A DNA stretch of 64,000 bases from Candidatus Hodarchaeota archaeon (GTDB lineage: Archaea; Asgardarchaeota; Heimdallarchaeia; Hodarchaeales; Hodarchaeaceae), in the NCBI GenBank assembly GCA_016840285.1, contig JAEOSR010000038.1:62001-126000 (forward strand). Direction: 5' to 3'. How positions within the stretch are numbered: position 1 is the stretch's first letter; every line of letters starts with the position of its first letter. The notes beneath the pieces were generated by a model. The model was not told the origin of the DNA and ran no database searches. It saw nothing but the letters and a program-made list of their open reading frames with translations. Positions 54,271-63,291 of this stretch are shown here, in pieces. The translations under genes and the position numbers were made by a program.

Positions 54271-55283
54271 AAACTAATCGGATATTCTCCTATTTTCTTG
54301 GCATAGTGATATGCCTCCAGAATTGCCTTAACATTATGACCCTCAAATAAGCTGTTGCTAGATGAGAATAAATAGCCACCCCCAGGAGCACCCTGCTTTA
54401 TACATCGTTCAACATCTTTTCTGATAAGATTAAGATCAGCATGACAGAGAATTTCCGTGGTGTCCAAATTACCTGCTAAAACTAGTTTATCACCGTACTG
54501 ACTTTTAATGTTTGCTAGATCAATATTAGCTTTCGTTTCTAACGAATGTACACCTGCAAAACCTGCTTCAATGATCATGGGGAGAAGTGGAATAATGTGT
54601 CCATCGCTATGCCAAATTATTGGCACTTCAGACGCGTTTACAATTTTTTTATATTCAGGAAGGATCAAGTTGCGAAATAATTTTGGGGATATAAGAGGAC
54701 GTGTATTTTCAGCAGCATCATCTCCAAGAACAATGAAATCCACCTCAACTTGGTTTGCCTGATCAACAAGCGCAATTGTCCATTCAGTACTTCTCTCAAT
54801 TACTGCTTTAACTAATTCAGGTTGCTCATACAATGAAAGAAAGAAATTCTCTATTCCCATACTCAAATAAGCTAATCCTAGAGAACAATCATGCCACGCA
54901 AAAAACAAAGCAAAATTTTCTGCATATTTTTGTTTTGCATGTCTAATCTTATCTGAAGGAAACCAATCTTTCGCATGTGACGTTGGAGCAGTATATTTCT
55001 CTAAATCGTCTTCTGATCTTATCAGCCCTGTATAATAGTGTCCACGCTTGAAAACACGGCCCCATTCGTCGATTCCGTCTCCATATGCTCTTGTACTCTT
55101 GGGATGTGATCCAAGTGGCATACAATCAAGGCCAAGTTTTTCCCTGGCAATATAAGGATCTCCATTTAGAGCTTTAACTATTTCTGATTCAATCCACGCT
55201 TCAAAAAGAGGAACACGATCTGGTTCTTGATGTTCAAAAGCAATCAGAACCCTTTCTCGTGAATTTAATACCACTAATATCAC
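54267..55283 (-). CDS. Uroporphyrinogen decarboxylase-family methyltransferase-like protein
   Basis: 338 residues of the URO-D/MtaA/CmuA superfamily. NSRERVLIAFEHQEPDRVP at the start, IIWHSDGHIIPLLPMIIEAGFAGVHSLE and LAGNLDTTEIL are the family blocks, and the H-x-D-x-H region of zinc methyltransferases is WHSDGH. These proteins move methyl groups to corrinoid or coenzyme-M-type acceptors rather than make heme. The start is GTG 55283 or 55274. Adjacent, divergent to the sugar-acid operon. Methyl donor unknown. Confidence 0.85.
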   Translation of the reverse strand: MILVVLNSRERVLIAFEHQEPDRVPLFEAWIESEIVKALNGDPYIAREKLGLDCMPLGSHPKSTRAYGDGIDEWGRVFKRGHYYTGLIRSEDDLEKYTAPTSHAKDWFPSDKIRHAKQKYAENFALFFAWHDCSLGLAYLSMGIENFFLSLYEQPELVKAVIERSTEWTIALVDQANQVEVDFIVLGDDAAENTRPLISPKLFRNLILPEYKKIVNASEVPIIWHSDGHIIPLLPMIIEAGFAGVHSLETKANIDLANIKSQYGDKLVLAGNLDTTEILCHADLNLIRKDVERCIKQGAPGGGYLFSSSNSLFEGHNVKAILEAYHYAKKIGEYPISF

Positions 55284-55363
55284 ATCTATTTTTCTCTATA
55301 GTTTTTAATTTTCTTAATATCTTGTTCTATTCAGTTTCTAAAGGATTGCATGGGAAACATAGG

Positions 55364-56935
55364 ATGAATGCTTTATATCATTCTGATCACACCATCGGTA
55401 TTGACGTTGGTAGCTCTGGAATACGGTTATTACTTCTCAATACGATGGGGAATAAGATAAACGACCAAGTAGTGACATATAAAACCCTTGAGAACCAAAA
55501 TCATCAATTATGGGATGAGGAAAGAAGAATCAATATCGAAAGATTAAATGAAACTTTTGAAAATCAACTTAAACTCTTAATTAAGGATTATCCACTATTA
55601 AATATTTCTTCTCTATCCATTTCAGGTATTGGCCCTTCACTTATTTTATTATCCAAACAAGCTAAACCATTAACACATGCTTTTACTTACGCTTATCAAG
55701 GTGCACAAGACTATGTTAAGTTTCTGCCATCAGACTTCCAAGAAAGAACAGGAAGTTTACATAGTGGTGCATTACCTTATGTTCAACTTCTAAAACTTAA
55801 AGATGATGGCGTATTAAATTCATGCTTCAAGATTACAACAATTAATGATTATCTGACATGGAAAATGACAGATTTACGGTTAAAAGATATTTTTTCTTCG
55901 GTTCCCAACGCCTCTTACACTGGTTTATATTCAATAGAGCAAGAAAATTGGGATATAAAACTTCTACAGGATATAGGACTGAATCCCTCAATATTACCGA
56001 AAATTGTCCCCCTAGGCACAGCATTTCCTATCAAAAACACATTCAAACAATTCTCAATTGCATTTAAAAATACACGTGTAATTACAGGGGCAATTGATGG
56101 AATTGATGCTTTTTGGGCGACTGGAGTGGAAAGTGAAGACATCATTGTCGGTTCCGTCAGCTCTACCGGGGCACTCCGACGATTGAGAAAAACTCCAAAA
56201 ACGGAATATGGCAGCCGCCTTATTCAGTGTTGCCAAATTGATAAAGGTATGTGGGTTGAGATAATCCCCTTTAACAATGTAGGTACTTCATTTTCTTGGC
56301 TAGCAAATAATTTCAGGTTTATGTTTGATTATTATCTTACTGAAGAGAACCAATTGGATATTAAGAAATTAGAAAGAGAAACAAAGAAGAAACTTGAAAA
56401 GAAAGTAGAAAACTTAGAATCGTATTTCTTAAAACTCCCATTATACTTTCCATATATTGAGGGGGAGCCAAGAGGGCCTAATGGAAGAGGAAGAATAAAA
56501 GGTGGCTTTATTTTCCAGAAAGTGTACTCACGAAATTGTATTGATCTTTATCTTTCACTATTAATTGGTATTGTGAATATGTATAGACACAATCTTAAAG
56601 TTCTCGATCCTCCAGATGATTACCAGGAGATTCGTCTTACAGGGTTAATTGCTCAGAAATCCCGACTATTCTTAATATTATTGGCATCATTACTTAACAA
56701 AAACATCGTTATTATGAAAATCGAACAATCTATTGCATGGGCAACTGGTATGAGAGCTCTAACATATATAAAGATTCTAGATCGAATGCCAAAAGTGTCA
56801 TTACTAGACTCAATTTTACCAGAAAACAGTCAGATACAAAAATGTCTTGCACTTCTTTATAAAAAATACATGGAAGTCTATAACGCACCAACTAATTATC
56901 AGATCATCCAGTCAGAAAAAGAAATGAATCAATAA
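55364..56935 (+). CDS. FGGY-family carbohydrate kinase
   Basis: About 523 residues. TIGIDVGSSGIRLLLLNT is the phosphate-1 loop of FGGY kinases, SLSISGIGPSLILL follows, GAIDGIDAFWATG is the phosphate-2/adenosine region, and GSVSSTGALRRL the glycine-rich one. Length is typical. I use ATG 55364; an in-frame extension to 55259 lacks homologous residues. It phosphorylates a sugar, polyol or sugar acid such as gluconate or xylulose. It precedes the LarA and Gnd genes on the same strand, which points to gluconate. Confidence 0.85.
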   Translation: MNALYHSDHTIGIDVGSSGIRLLLLNTMGNKINDQVVTYKTLENQNHQLWDEERRINIERLNETFENQLKLLIKDYPLLNISSLSISGIGPSLILLSKQAKPLTHAFTYAYQGAQDYVKFLPSDFQERTGSLHSGALPYVQLLKLKDDGVLNSCFKITTINDYLTWKMTDLRLKDIFSSVPNASYTGLYSIEQENWDIKLLQDIGLNPSILPKIVPLGTAFPIKNTFKQFSIAFKNTRVITGAIDGIDAFWATGVESEDIIVGSVSSTGALRRLRKTPKTEYGSRLIQCCQIDKGMWVEIIPFNNVGTSFSWLANNFRFMFDYYLTEENQLDIKKLERETKKKLEKKVENLESYFLKLPLYFPYIEGEPRGPNGRGRIKGGFIFQKVYSRNCIDLYLSLLIGIVNMYRHNLKVLDPPDDYQEIRLTGLIAQKSRLFLILLASLLNKNIVIMKIEQSIAWATGMRALTYIKILDRMPKVSLLDSILPENSQIQKCLALLYKKYMEVYNAPTNYQIIQSEKEMNQ

Positions 56936-56964
56936 GTTGATCAAGCTAAGGAATTGAGGCGAAG

Positions 56965-58248
56965 ATTATATTCAAGAGCTTAGAAGAAATTGGTAGTCAA
57001 ATTCCTTTAAATCAAGAGAGGAACTTCTTAGAAGAACTAGTTAATGAATTTGATGATTCTTTAAAGAAAGTTCTACTCATCCCACCTGATTTTACACGTT
57101 ACCATTCAAATGGTGGAGAAATAACCCAAATTCTTTATGATCTGATCAAGAATGACTGCCAAACGAAAATTTTACCAGCTTTGGGAACTCACTCACCGCT
57201 GACTGATGAAGAAATTTCATTAATGTTTGGAAAAATTCCTAAAAAGCATTTCATTGTCCATGACTGGCGTAATGAAGTAACACAAATTGGTACAATACCA
57301 TCGGAATTTGTTAAAGACCTATCGGAAGATAAACTGGATTATCCGATTGCTGTCGAAATAAATAAAGAATTAATAGAAGGAAATTATGATTTAGTTATCT
57401 CAGTTGGTCAAGTTGTTCCTCACGAAGTAGCAGGCATGGCTAATGGAAATAAGAATATTCTAATAGGACTTGGGGGTAGTGATATGATCAACAAGAGTCA
57501 TTTTCTGGGTGCCTGTTATGGTTTGGAACATATGATAGGAAAGGTAGAAAATCCAGTCAGACACCTTTTTAATTATGCAGAATCAAATTTTTTTGAGGAA
57601 ATTCCCATATTATATATTCTGACTGTTCTATCTGCAAACAACTCTGGAAATATGATGTTAAAGGGATTGTATGCAGGAGACAACAGTTGTTCTTTTGAAG
57701 AAGCTGCAAAATTAAGTCAGAAGGTTAATTTAACATTTTTGGAAGAATCAATAAAGAAAATTGTTGTCTATCTTAACCCTAAGGAGTATAAAAGTACTTG
57801 GTTGGGTAATAAGGCAATATATAGAACAAGAATGGCAATAGAGGATAATGGCGACCTTATCATCCTTGCTCCTGGATTAAAGCAATTCGGTGAGGATAAC
57901 ATAATTGATCAAATAATTAGACGGTACGGATATTGCACTAGTACCGAGATTATTGATGCAGTAAAGAAAAATAGCGATTTACAACAAAATCTTTCTGCAG
58001 CTGCGCATTTAATACATGGATCTTCAGAGAATAGATTTAATATTACTTATTGCCCTGGACACATCAAAAAGAAAGAAATTGAAAGAGTCAACTATCAATA
58101 TGCCGATCTTTCTGAAGCTTTTAATGTTTATAACCCAAATAAATTGATAGAAGGATTTAATCAACTTCCTGATGGTGAAGAGATGTTTTTTATCAGAAAT
58201 CCGGCAATTGGATTATGGACTGTGAAAGAAAAATTTAATCAAATGTGA
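56965..58248 (+). CDS. Nickel-dependent racemase/epimerase LarA homologue, non-AUG start
   Basis: About 427 residues of the DUF2088/LarA family, the usual size. LLIPPDFTRY (D and R of the DxTR motif), ALGTHSPLTDEE, HDW and VPHEVAGMANGNKNILIGLGG (the H174- and K184-equivalents that bind the nickel-pincer cofactor) and KSHFLGA are present. The N-terminal 72 residues needed for this fold lie upstream of the first TTG (57181) and have no ATG/GTG/TTG; GAGG at 56956-56959 precedes ATT 56965 by 5 bases and ATA 56968 by 8. It lies between a kinase and Gnd genes, with 6 bases to Gnd. Probably a 2-hydroxy-acid or gluconate-type epimerase. Confidence 0.82.
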   Translation: MIFKSLEEIGSQIPLNQERNFLEELVNEFDDSLKKVLLIPPDFTRYHSNGGEITQILYDLIKNDCQTKILPALGTHSPLTDEEISLMFGKIPKKHFIVHDWRNEVTQIGTIPSEFVKDLSEDKLDYPIAVEINKELIEGNYDLVISVGQVVPHEVAGMANGNKNILIGLGGSDMINKSHFLGACYGLEHMIGKVENPVRHLFNYAESNFFEEIPILYILTVLSANNSGNMMLKGLYAGDNSCSFEEAAKLSQKVNLTFLEESIKKIVVYLNPKEYKSTWLGNKAIYRTRMAIEDNGDLIILAPGLKQFGEDNIIDQIIRRYGYCTSTEIIDAVKKNSDLQQNLSAAAHLIHGSSENRFNITYCPGHIKKKEIERVNYQYADLSEAFNVYNPNKLIEGFNQLPDGEEMFFIRNPAIGLWTVKEKFNQM

Positions 58249-58254
58249 AATATA

Positions 58255-59682
58255 ATGGAAAAAGCGGATATCGGTCTTATTGGACTGGCGGTAATGGGTC
58301 AAAATTTAGTTTTGAATATGGAAAGAAATGGATATACCATTGCGGTTTATAATAGGACAATAGAGAAACTTGATGAATTTATTAATGGAAAAGGGCTTAA
58401 AAAGAATATAATTGGTTGTTATAGCTTAGAAGAACTCTGTAACATCTTAAAAAAACCTGTTACAGTTATGTTGATGATAAAAGCAGGTAAACCAGTTGAC
58501 GATTTTATCACAAAGCTCCTTCCCTTTTTAAAATCAGGAGATATAATCATTGATGGGGGTAATTCCTTTTTTAGGGATACAATTCGGAGATCTGAAAAGC
58601 TAAAGAATGAAGGAATTCATTATCTCGGGGTGGGTATTTCGGGAGGTGAAGAGGGAGCATTAAGGGGACCTTCAGTCATGCCTGGAGGGGCAATAGAAGC
58701 CTGGAAACAGGTGGAAAAAATTTTTCATAAAATTTCAGCAAAAATTAATGGAAAACCATGTTGCAGTTACATTGGTTCTGATGGAGCAGGTCACTATGTT
58801 AAAATGGTACATAATGGCATTGAATATTCTGATATGCAATTAATTGCAGAGGTTTATTTCATCTTAAAGAATCTCCTCAATATGACTTCTTATGAATTAG
58901 CGGATTTATTCGCTGAATGGAATAAGGGGGATCTTGATTCTTACTTAATTCAAATAACGAGTAAGATTCTTTCAGAAAAGGATCCTGAAACAGGAAAACC
59001 GTTAATTGAGGTCATATTAGACACAGCACAACAAAAAGGGACTGGTAGATGGACTAGCCAAGAAGCATTAGAAATTGGGATACCAATACCAAGTATTACA
59101 GAAGCTGTCAATGCAAGGATTATATCAGCTAAAAGAGATGAGAGACTCATAGCTTCTAACCTATTGGAAGGGCCTATTCCTCAATTTACAGGAGACAAGA
59201 AGAAATTGGCTGAAACAACACGTAAAGCACTGTTTGCTGCCAAGATTTGTTCATATGCACAAGGATTTTCACTTCTCAGAACTGCTTCAGAAGAATACAA
59301 ATGGCAAATAGACCTTCGAAAAATCGCTCATATCTGGCGTAACGGCTGCATTATACGTGCCCGCTTCTTAGAACAGATTGAAAAGGCTTTTCAACAAGAT
59401 AACGGTCTTAATAATCTTCTCTTAGATTCCTATTTTGTTGATGTTATTAAAAATAACCAAAAAGATTGGAGACATGTAATAAAACTGGCTGTAGCAAATG
59501 GAATACCAATACCTGCCTTATCGTCAACCTTATCGTATTATGATAGTTATAGGAACCCTTCATTACCTGTTAACCTGATTCAGGCTCAGAGAGATTATTT
59601 TGGAGGACATGGTTTTGAAAGAGTTGACAAAGAGCCAGGACTGATTTTCCATCATGATAACTGGCCCCCTCACGAAGATTAA
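58255..59682 (+). CDS. gnd: 6-phosphogluconate dehydrogenase, decarboxylating
   Basis: 475-residue enzyme oxidising 6-phosphogluconate to ribulose 5-phosphate. The NADP loop DIGLIGLAVMGQNLVLNM at residues 4-21, IIDGGNSFFRDTIRR, GVGISGGEEGALRGPSVMPGG and the catalytic GAGHYVKMVHNGIEYSDMQ are unmistakable and intact. It begins 6 bases after the LarA homologue stop at ATG 58255 and shares the operon with it and the FGGY kinase. The gene supplies pentose phosphate and NADPH. Closely similar to bacterial enzymes; lateral transfer is possible. Confidence 0.95.
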   Translation: MEKADIGLIGLAVMGQNLVLNMERNGYTIAVYNRTIEKLDEFINGKGLKKNIIGCYSLEELCNILKKPVTVMLMIKAGKPVDDFITKLLPFLKSGDIIIDGGNSFFRDTIRRSEKLKNEGIHYLGVGISGGEEGALRGPSVMPGGAIEAWKQVEKIFHKISAKINGKPCCSYIGSDGAGHYVKMVHNGIEYSDMQLIAEVYFILKNLLNMTSYELADLFAEWNKGDLDSYLIQITSKILSEKDPETGKPLIEVILDTAQQKGTGRWTSQEALEIGIPIPSITEAVNARIISAKRDERLIASNLLEGPIPQFTGDKKKLAETTRKALFAAKICSYAQGFSLLRTASEEYKWQIDLRKIAHIWRNGCIIRARFLEQIEKAFQQDNGLNNLLLDSYFVDVIKNNQKDWRHVIKLAVANGIPIPALSSTLSYYDSYRNPSLPVNLIQAQRDYFGGHGFERVDKEPGLIFHHDNWPPHED

Positions 59683-59712
59683 CAGATCCTCAAGAAATCA
59701 ATAACTCTATTC

Positions 59713-60534
59713 CTAAAAAGGGTAATATTGTATAATTTGTTTGTACTTCCCAGCAGTCATTGGAAATTCCAGATTAAATCTAATAAATGTGTGTTCACAA
59801 GGAGATCCTTTTGCTACATTAAACACTATTTTAGGACTCTTCTCGATATTGATAGCGATCAAATAGCTATAAACAGTTGTGTATGAGGAATCTTGAATCG
59901 TGGATTGTCCATGTCGACATATTGCAGCCTCATTGTGGTGTGATTTCAATAGAGAGAAAATTTCTTTGACATCAGAGGCAGTACTGAGTACTCTATCGGT
60001 TTCGTTATAACGGATTTCACTATGTTCGATATTTTGCCTCTCTTTTTCCGGATCAGCATCTATTATTTCTTCATTGGTCTTCAGGATTACATGGTGATTC
60101 GTCCGTACTAAGTAATCATTTGATTGCGCGGTAGCCAACTCAGATGATGTAAGCTCAATGGCAACTAGCTGTTCTGGAGTTCCTACAACCATATTACACC
60201 ATTGATAATCCGTCTTTTGAACTTCTTGCTCACAGATCTCAACTGCTTCATCAACAGTCTTGGCCTCCAAAACAATTCGTTCAGTAATTAAATCATAAGG
60301 TGAAGCTGGAGAGGCTAATATATTTGAGTTCACAGCCACAAGGTGGTGTTGATTGACTCCAATCGAAAATCCAGCTGCCTTTTGAATACGAAGATTCACA
60401 CCCCGTACACCGAACGCGTTGTAACGTTCAAATGCAAGTTTATCGGTGTGATTTTTAGCCTTAAAGTCTTTATTTTTGAACACAACTAGAGCCTGTTCAT
60501 CATTAAAGATTTTTGCGCCTGTTGTGCACCCCAT
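59713..60534 (-). CDS. C45-type Ntn hydrolase/acyltransferase
   Basis: 273 residues. The chain starts M-G-C-T-T so cleavage after G2 would expose cysteine 3 as the N-terminal nucleophile. Family features are the FERYNAFGVRGVNLRI strand, GVNQHHLVAVNSN, and the LVRTNHH element, as in carcinine hydrolase/isopenicillin N acyltransferase (peptidase C45). It cleaves a linear amide bond, with unknown substrate. ATG 60534, convergent with gnd. Single gene. Confidence 0.8.
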   Translation of the reverse strand: MGCTTGAKIFNDEQALVVFKNKDFKAKNHTDKLAFERYNAFGVRGVNLRIQKAAGFSIGVNQHHLVAVNSNILASPASPYDLITERIVLEAKTVDEAVEICEQEVQKTDYQWCNMVVGTPEQLVAIELTSSELATAQSNDYLVRTNHHVILKTNEEIIDADPEKERQNIEHSEIRYNETDRVLSTASDVKEIFSLLKSHHNEAAICRHGQSTIQDSSYTTVYSYLIAINIEKSPKIVFNVAKGSPCEHTFIRFNLEFPMTAGKYKQIIQYYPF

Positions 60535-60680
60535 TCGATCACCACTATGATAATATTCTCGTTTAGCGATAATTATCTTCTTTTTAAGACTCTATCCTCA
60601 TAAGACTCAAAAGAAGAAAAACTTAGACACGACAAATTATAACCTAAGAAGTAGACTTAAAATTTAAATGAGGATTACCT

Positions 60681-61634
60681 GTGGAGATCACTCCAGAAAG
60701 AGAGTATGAAATAGTTGCATATCTTTTACTACTTGCAACAGCTCTCATTTGGGCCTTTACATGGCCATTAGGCCGCTGGTTGGTATCCCCTGATGTGGGT
60801 GGAGAAACTATTCCCCCCATGATCATCGCTAGTCTCCGATATTTACTTGTGATCCCTTGTTTTTTCCTCATACTCAAAATTAAGGAGGGAACTCTAAACA
60901 TTAGTTTCATGAAGACTCATTGGAGAATTTTTGCCTTTATGGGGTTAACATCAGTCACTATTTACCAAGCAGGGTACTTGATTGGTGAATATTTCACCTC
61001 AGCTAGCGATGCTGTTGTAATAGTAAGCAGTCATCCCATGTTAGTACTGATTTTTGCTAGTTTGATATTAAAAATGGAAGAATTGAATGCAATGAGAATT
61101 TTTGGAACTTTATTGTCTTTTTCAGGAATTTTATTGATCTTTGGTTTCTCTCCTAATGTTAATGTCCCTGATCGGATTTTGGGTGATTTATTAATTTTTC
61201 TTGGTGCAATTTTTTATGCATTGTATATTGTTACTTCACGTTTTTTCTTGAATAAATGTAAAAATGGTTCCTTCCAGCCCTCTTCTTTGTATATCATTAC
61301 TTGGGTATCGTTTTTCGGATTTTTAACTACTGTTCCTGTGTCATTAATCATAAATTCAGAGTATATTAACCCAATTCTTTATTTTCAGGTTCCAGAAAGA
61401 GTTTGGTTCGGAGTTGCATACCTTGCATTTATTTCTACAGTTTTGGGATATTGGTTTTATCTTGAGGGAGTTAAGAGATTGTCTGCCAGTCGTGCAGCAA
61501 TCTTTCAAAACCTAGTACCAATTTTTGGGGTTGGTCTTTCTGTCGTCCTCTTAGGGGAAATTTTTGACCCGGTAATTCATATTTCATCTATTTTACTAAT
61601 AATTGCTGGCATAACTCTTGTGAACCGAGGATAA
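60681..61634 (+). CDS. EamA/DMT family transporter
   Basis: 317 residues with ten helices in two EamA halves. The first half holds LIWAFTWPLGRWLV and YLLVIPCFFLIL; the second has AIFYALYIVTSRFFLN and YWFYLEGVKRLSASRAAIFQNLVPIFGVGLS, the conserved DMT end. GTG 60681 starts it. It probably exports or imports amino acids or drugs. It stands next to another transporter and divergent to the Ntn hydrolase. Confidence 0.87.
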   Translation: MEITPEREYEIVAYLLLLATALIWAFTWPLGRWLVSPDVGGETIPPMIIASLRYLLVIPCFFLILKIKEGTLNISFMKTHWRIFAFMGLTSVTIYQAGYLIGEYFTSASDAVVIVSSHPMLVLIFASLILKMEELNAMRIFGTLLSFSGILLIFGFSPNVNVPDRILGDLLIFLGAIFYALYIVTSRFFLNKCKNGSFQPSSLYIITWVSFFGFLTTVPVSLIINSEYINPILYFQVPERVWFGVAYLAFISTVLGYWFYLEGVKRLSASRAAIFQNLVPIFGVGLSVVLLGEIFDPVIHISSILLIIAGITLVNRG

Positions 61635-61731
61635 CAAGATATTAATTACAGATAAAGTCACATCAAAGAATTTAATTGACTCAGGTTATTTATTCAATTC
61701 TACAGAAATTACCAAGGAGATTCATAATAGT

Positions 61732-63210
61732 ATGGATAACGTCACTAATAGAGGCTCTGATAAAGACTCTCCACTTCCAATAGGGCCTATAATAATTCCA
61801 CTAAGGATGATTCTCCCTATCACTGCAATTGGAACGTTTATGTCAGCCATGGATGGAAGTATTGTCAATATTTCTTTATTTACAATTGCTGACGCATTAA
61901 ATACTAATATGGAAGGAGTTAGATGGCTAACCATCATCTATCTTCTTGTGGTATCATCTTTAATTGGAATTGGGGGATCTTTAGGAGACAATTATGGCAG
62001 AAAAAAGATTTTCCAACTTGGAATGTTATTTTTTATATCAGGTTCTCTGTTCTGTGCTTTTTCTCCCACCTTAGAGTTTCTTGTTCTCTCTCGAGCCCTA
62101 CAAGCAATTGGTGCAGCTGGCCTTACAGCTAACGGTTTAGCTTTGGTCATAACATATGTTGAGCCTTCAGTAAGGGGCCGTGCTATTGGGATAAATTCGT
62201 TAGTGGTTGCATCTGCACTTTCTACAGGGCCAGCGTTAGGAGGGATTTTAACGAAATTTGTGGGTTGGCCAAGCATTTTTTTGATAAATATACCAATTGG
62301 ATTACTTGGAATATTACTGGTTCAACGATTCATTCCAGAAACTCCCGAGAAACGGTATAACCTTGATTATGGAGGAATGGTTGTTTTTATCATCACTGCT
62401 TTTGCTTTAGTTCAAGGAATTTTAACATTGTTTGACGGGGAAATTATTGGTGGAATTCTCATTGTGATTGCGTTGGCTTGTGGGCTTATTTTCATACGTA
62501 TAGAAAGCAACCATCCAACACCAATGATTTCTGTTGACCTTTTGAAGGATAAAACGATTTTAACTGGTATCATTTCCTCTTTTCTCTGCTATATGGTCTA
62601 TTATAGTGTCGTCTTTCTCCTACCTTTCTTTTATCAGGAGGTTTTATTATTTGAACCAGATCAAACTGGAATTCTAATGGTTGTCCCTCCTCTCGCAATG
62701 GCGGTCATGGGACCATTTGCAGGTTTTTTTGCTGAAAAAATCGACGCAAAACGGTCAACCACATTTGGTGCCGTAATGTTGGGTTTCTTTATATTGTCGC
62801 TAGCCGTTCTTTTTAATATTTTTCCTGGTAATTTACATCAAATTATTTTTATTCTCGTACCGCTAGTTGCATTCGCAGCAGGATCTTTAACTACCTTTAC
62901 TGTGTCAAATGGAACTTCTGTGATGAATATAGCTCCCAAAGGGGATGTCAGCGTAGTTGCTGGTCTAATTGGTCTTTCCCGAAACATTGGATTTGCTTTA
63001 GGGACTACAATTAGTTCATCGGTTTTTGGTTTATTCTTCTTGATGAACAATCCAAACAATATCACATCAGGTATGACGTTTATTTCAAGTTATTACATAA
63101 GTTTAGGGCAAACTTACGTTCTTTTTTCTTTATTTGCTTTAGTAGGCGCTGTAATTTCTTACTTAAGAACTTCTAATCGAAAATTGGGAAAATCAGAGTC
63201 CAGAACTTAA
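61732..63210 (+). CDS. DHA2-family MFS multidrug-type transporter
   Basis: 492 residues with fourteen helices, the size of DHA2 (EmrB/QacA) proteins. Motif D1 AMDGSIVNISLFTI, motif A GSLGDNYGRKKIFQLG and motif C SALSTGPALGGIL are clear. It exports lipophilic compounds in known relatives by proton antiport. ATG 61732, with AAGGAG about 13 bases ahead. It is not adjacent to an obvious repressor gene. Confidence 0.88.
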   Translation: MDNVTNRGSDKDSPLPIGPIIIPLRMILPITAIGTFMSAMDGSIVNISLFTIADALNTNMEGVRWLTIIYLLVVSSLIGIGGSLGDNYGRKKIFQLGMLFFISGSLFCAFSPTLEFLVLSRALQAIGAAGLTANGLALVITYVEPSVRGRAIGINSLVVASALSTGPALGGILTKFVGWPSIFLINIPIGLLGILLVQRFIPETPEKRYNLDYGGMVVFIITAFALVQGILTLFDGEIIGGILIVIALACGLIFIRIESNHPTPMISVDLLKDKTILTGIISSFLCYMVYYSVVFLLPFFYQEVLLFEPDQTGILMVVPPLAMAVMGPFAGFFAEKIDAKRSTTFGAVMLGFFILSLAVLFNIFPGNLHQIIFILVPLVAFAAGSLTTFTVSNGTSVMNIAPKGDVSVVAGLIGLSRNIGFALGTTISSSVFGLFFLMNNPNNITSGMTFISSYYISLGQTYVLFSLFALVGAVISYLRTSNRKLGKSESRT

Positions 63211-63291
63211 TCTGAAAATGAAAAGTAACAATAGGAATTGAGAATACGTTTAAAAGGATATAATGCAGTAAGTCTCTTCAAGTGGACAATT

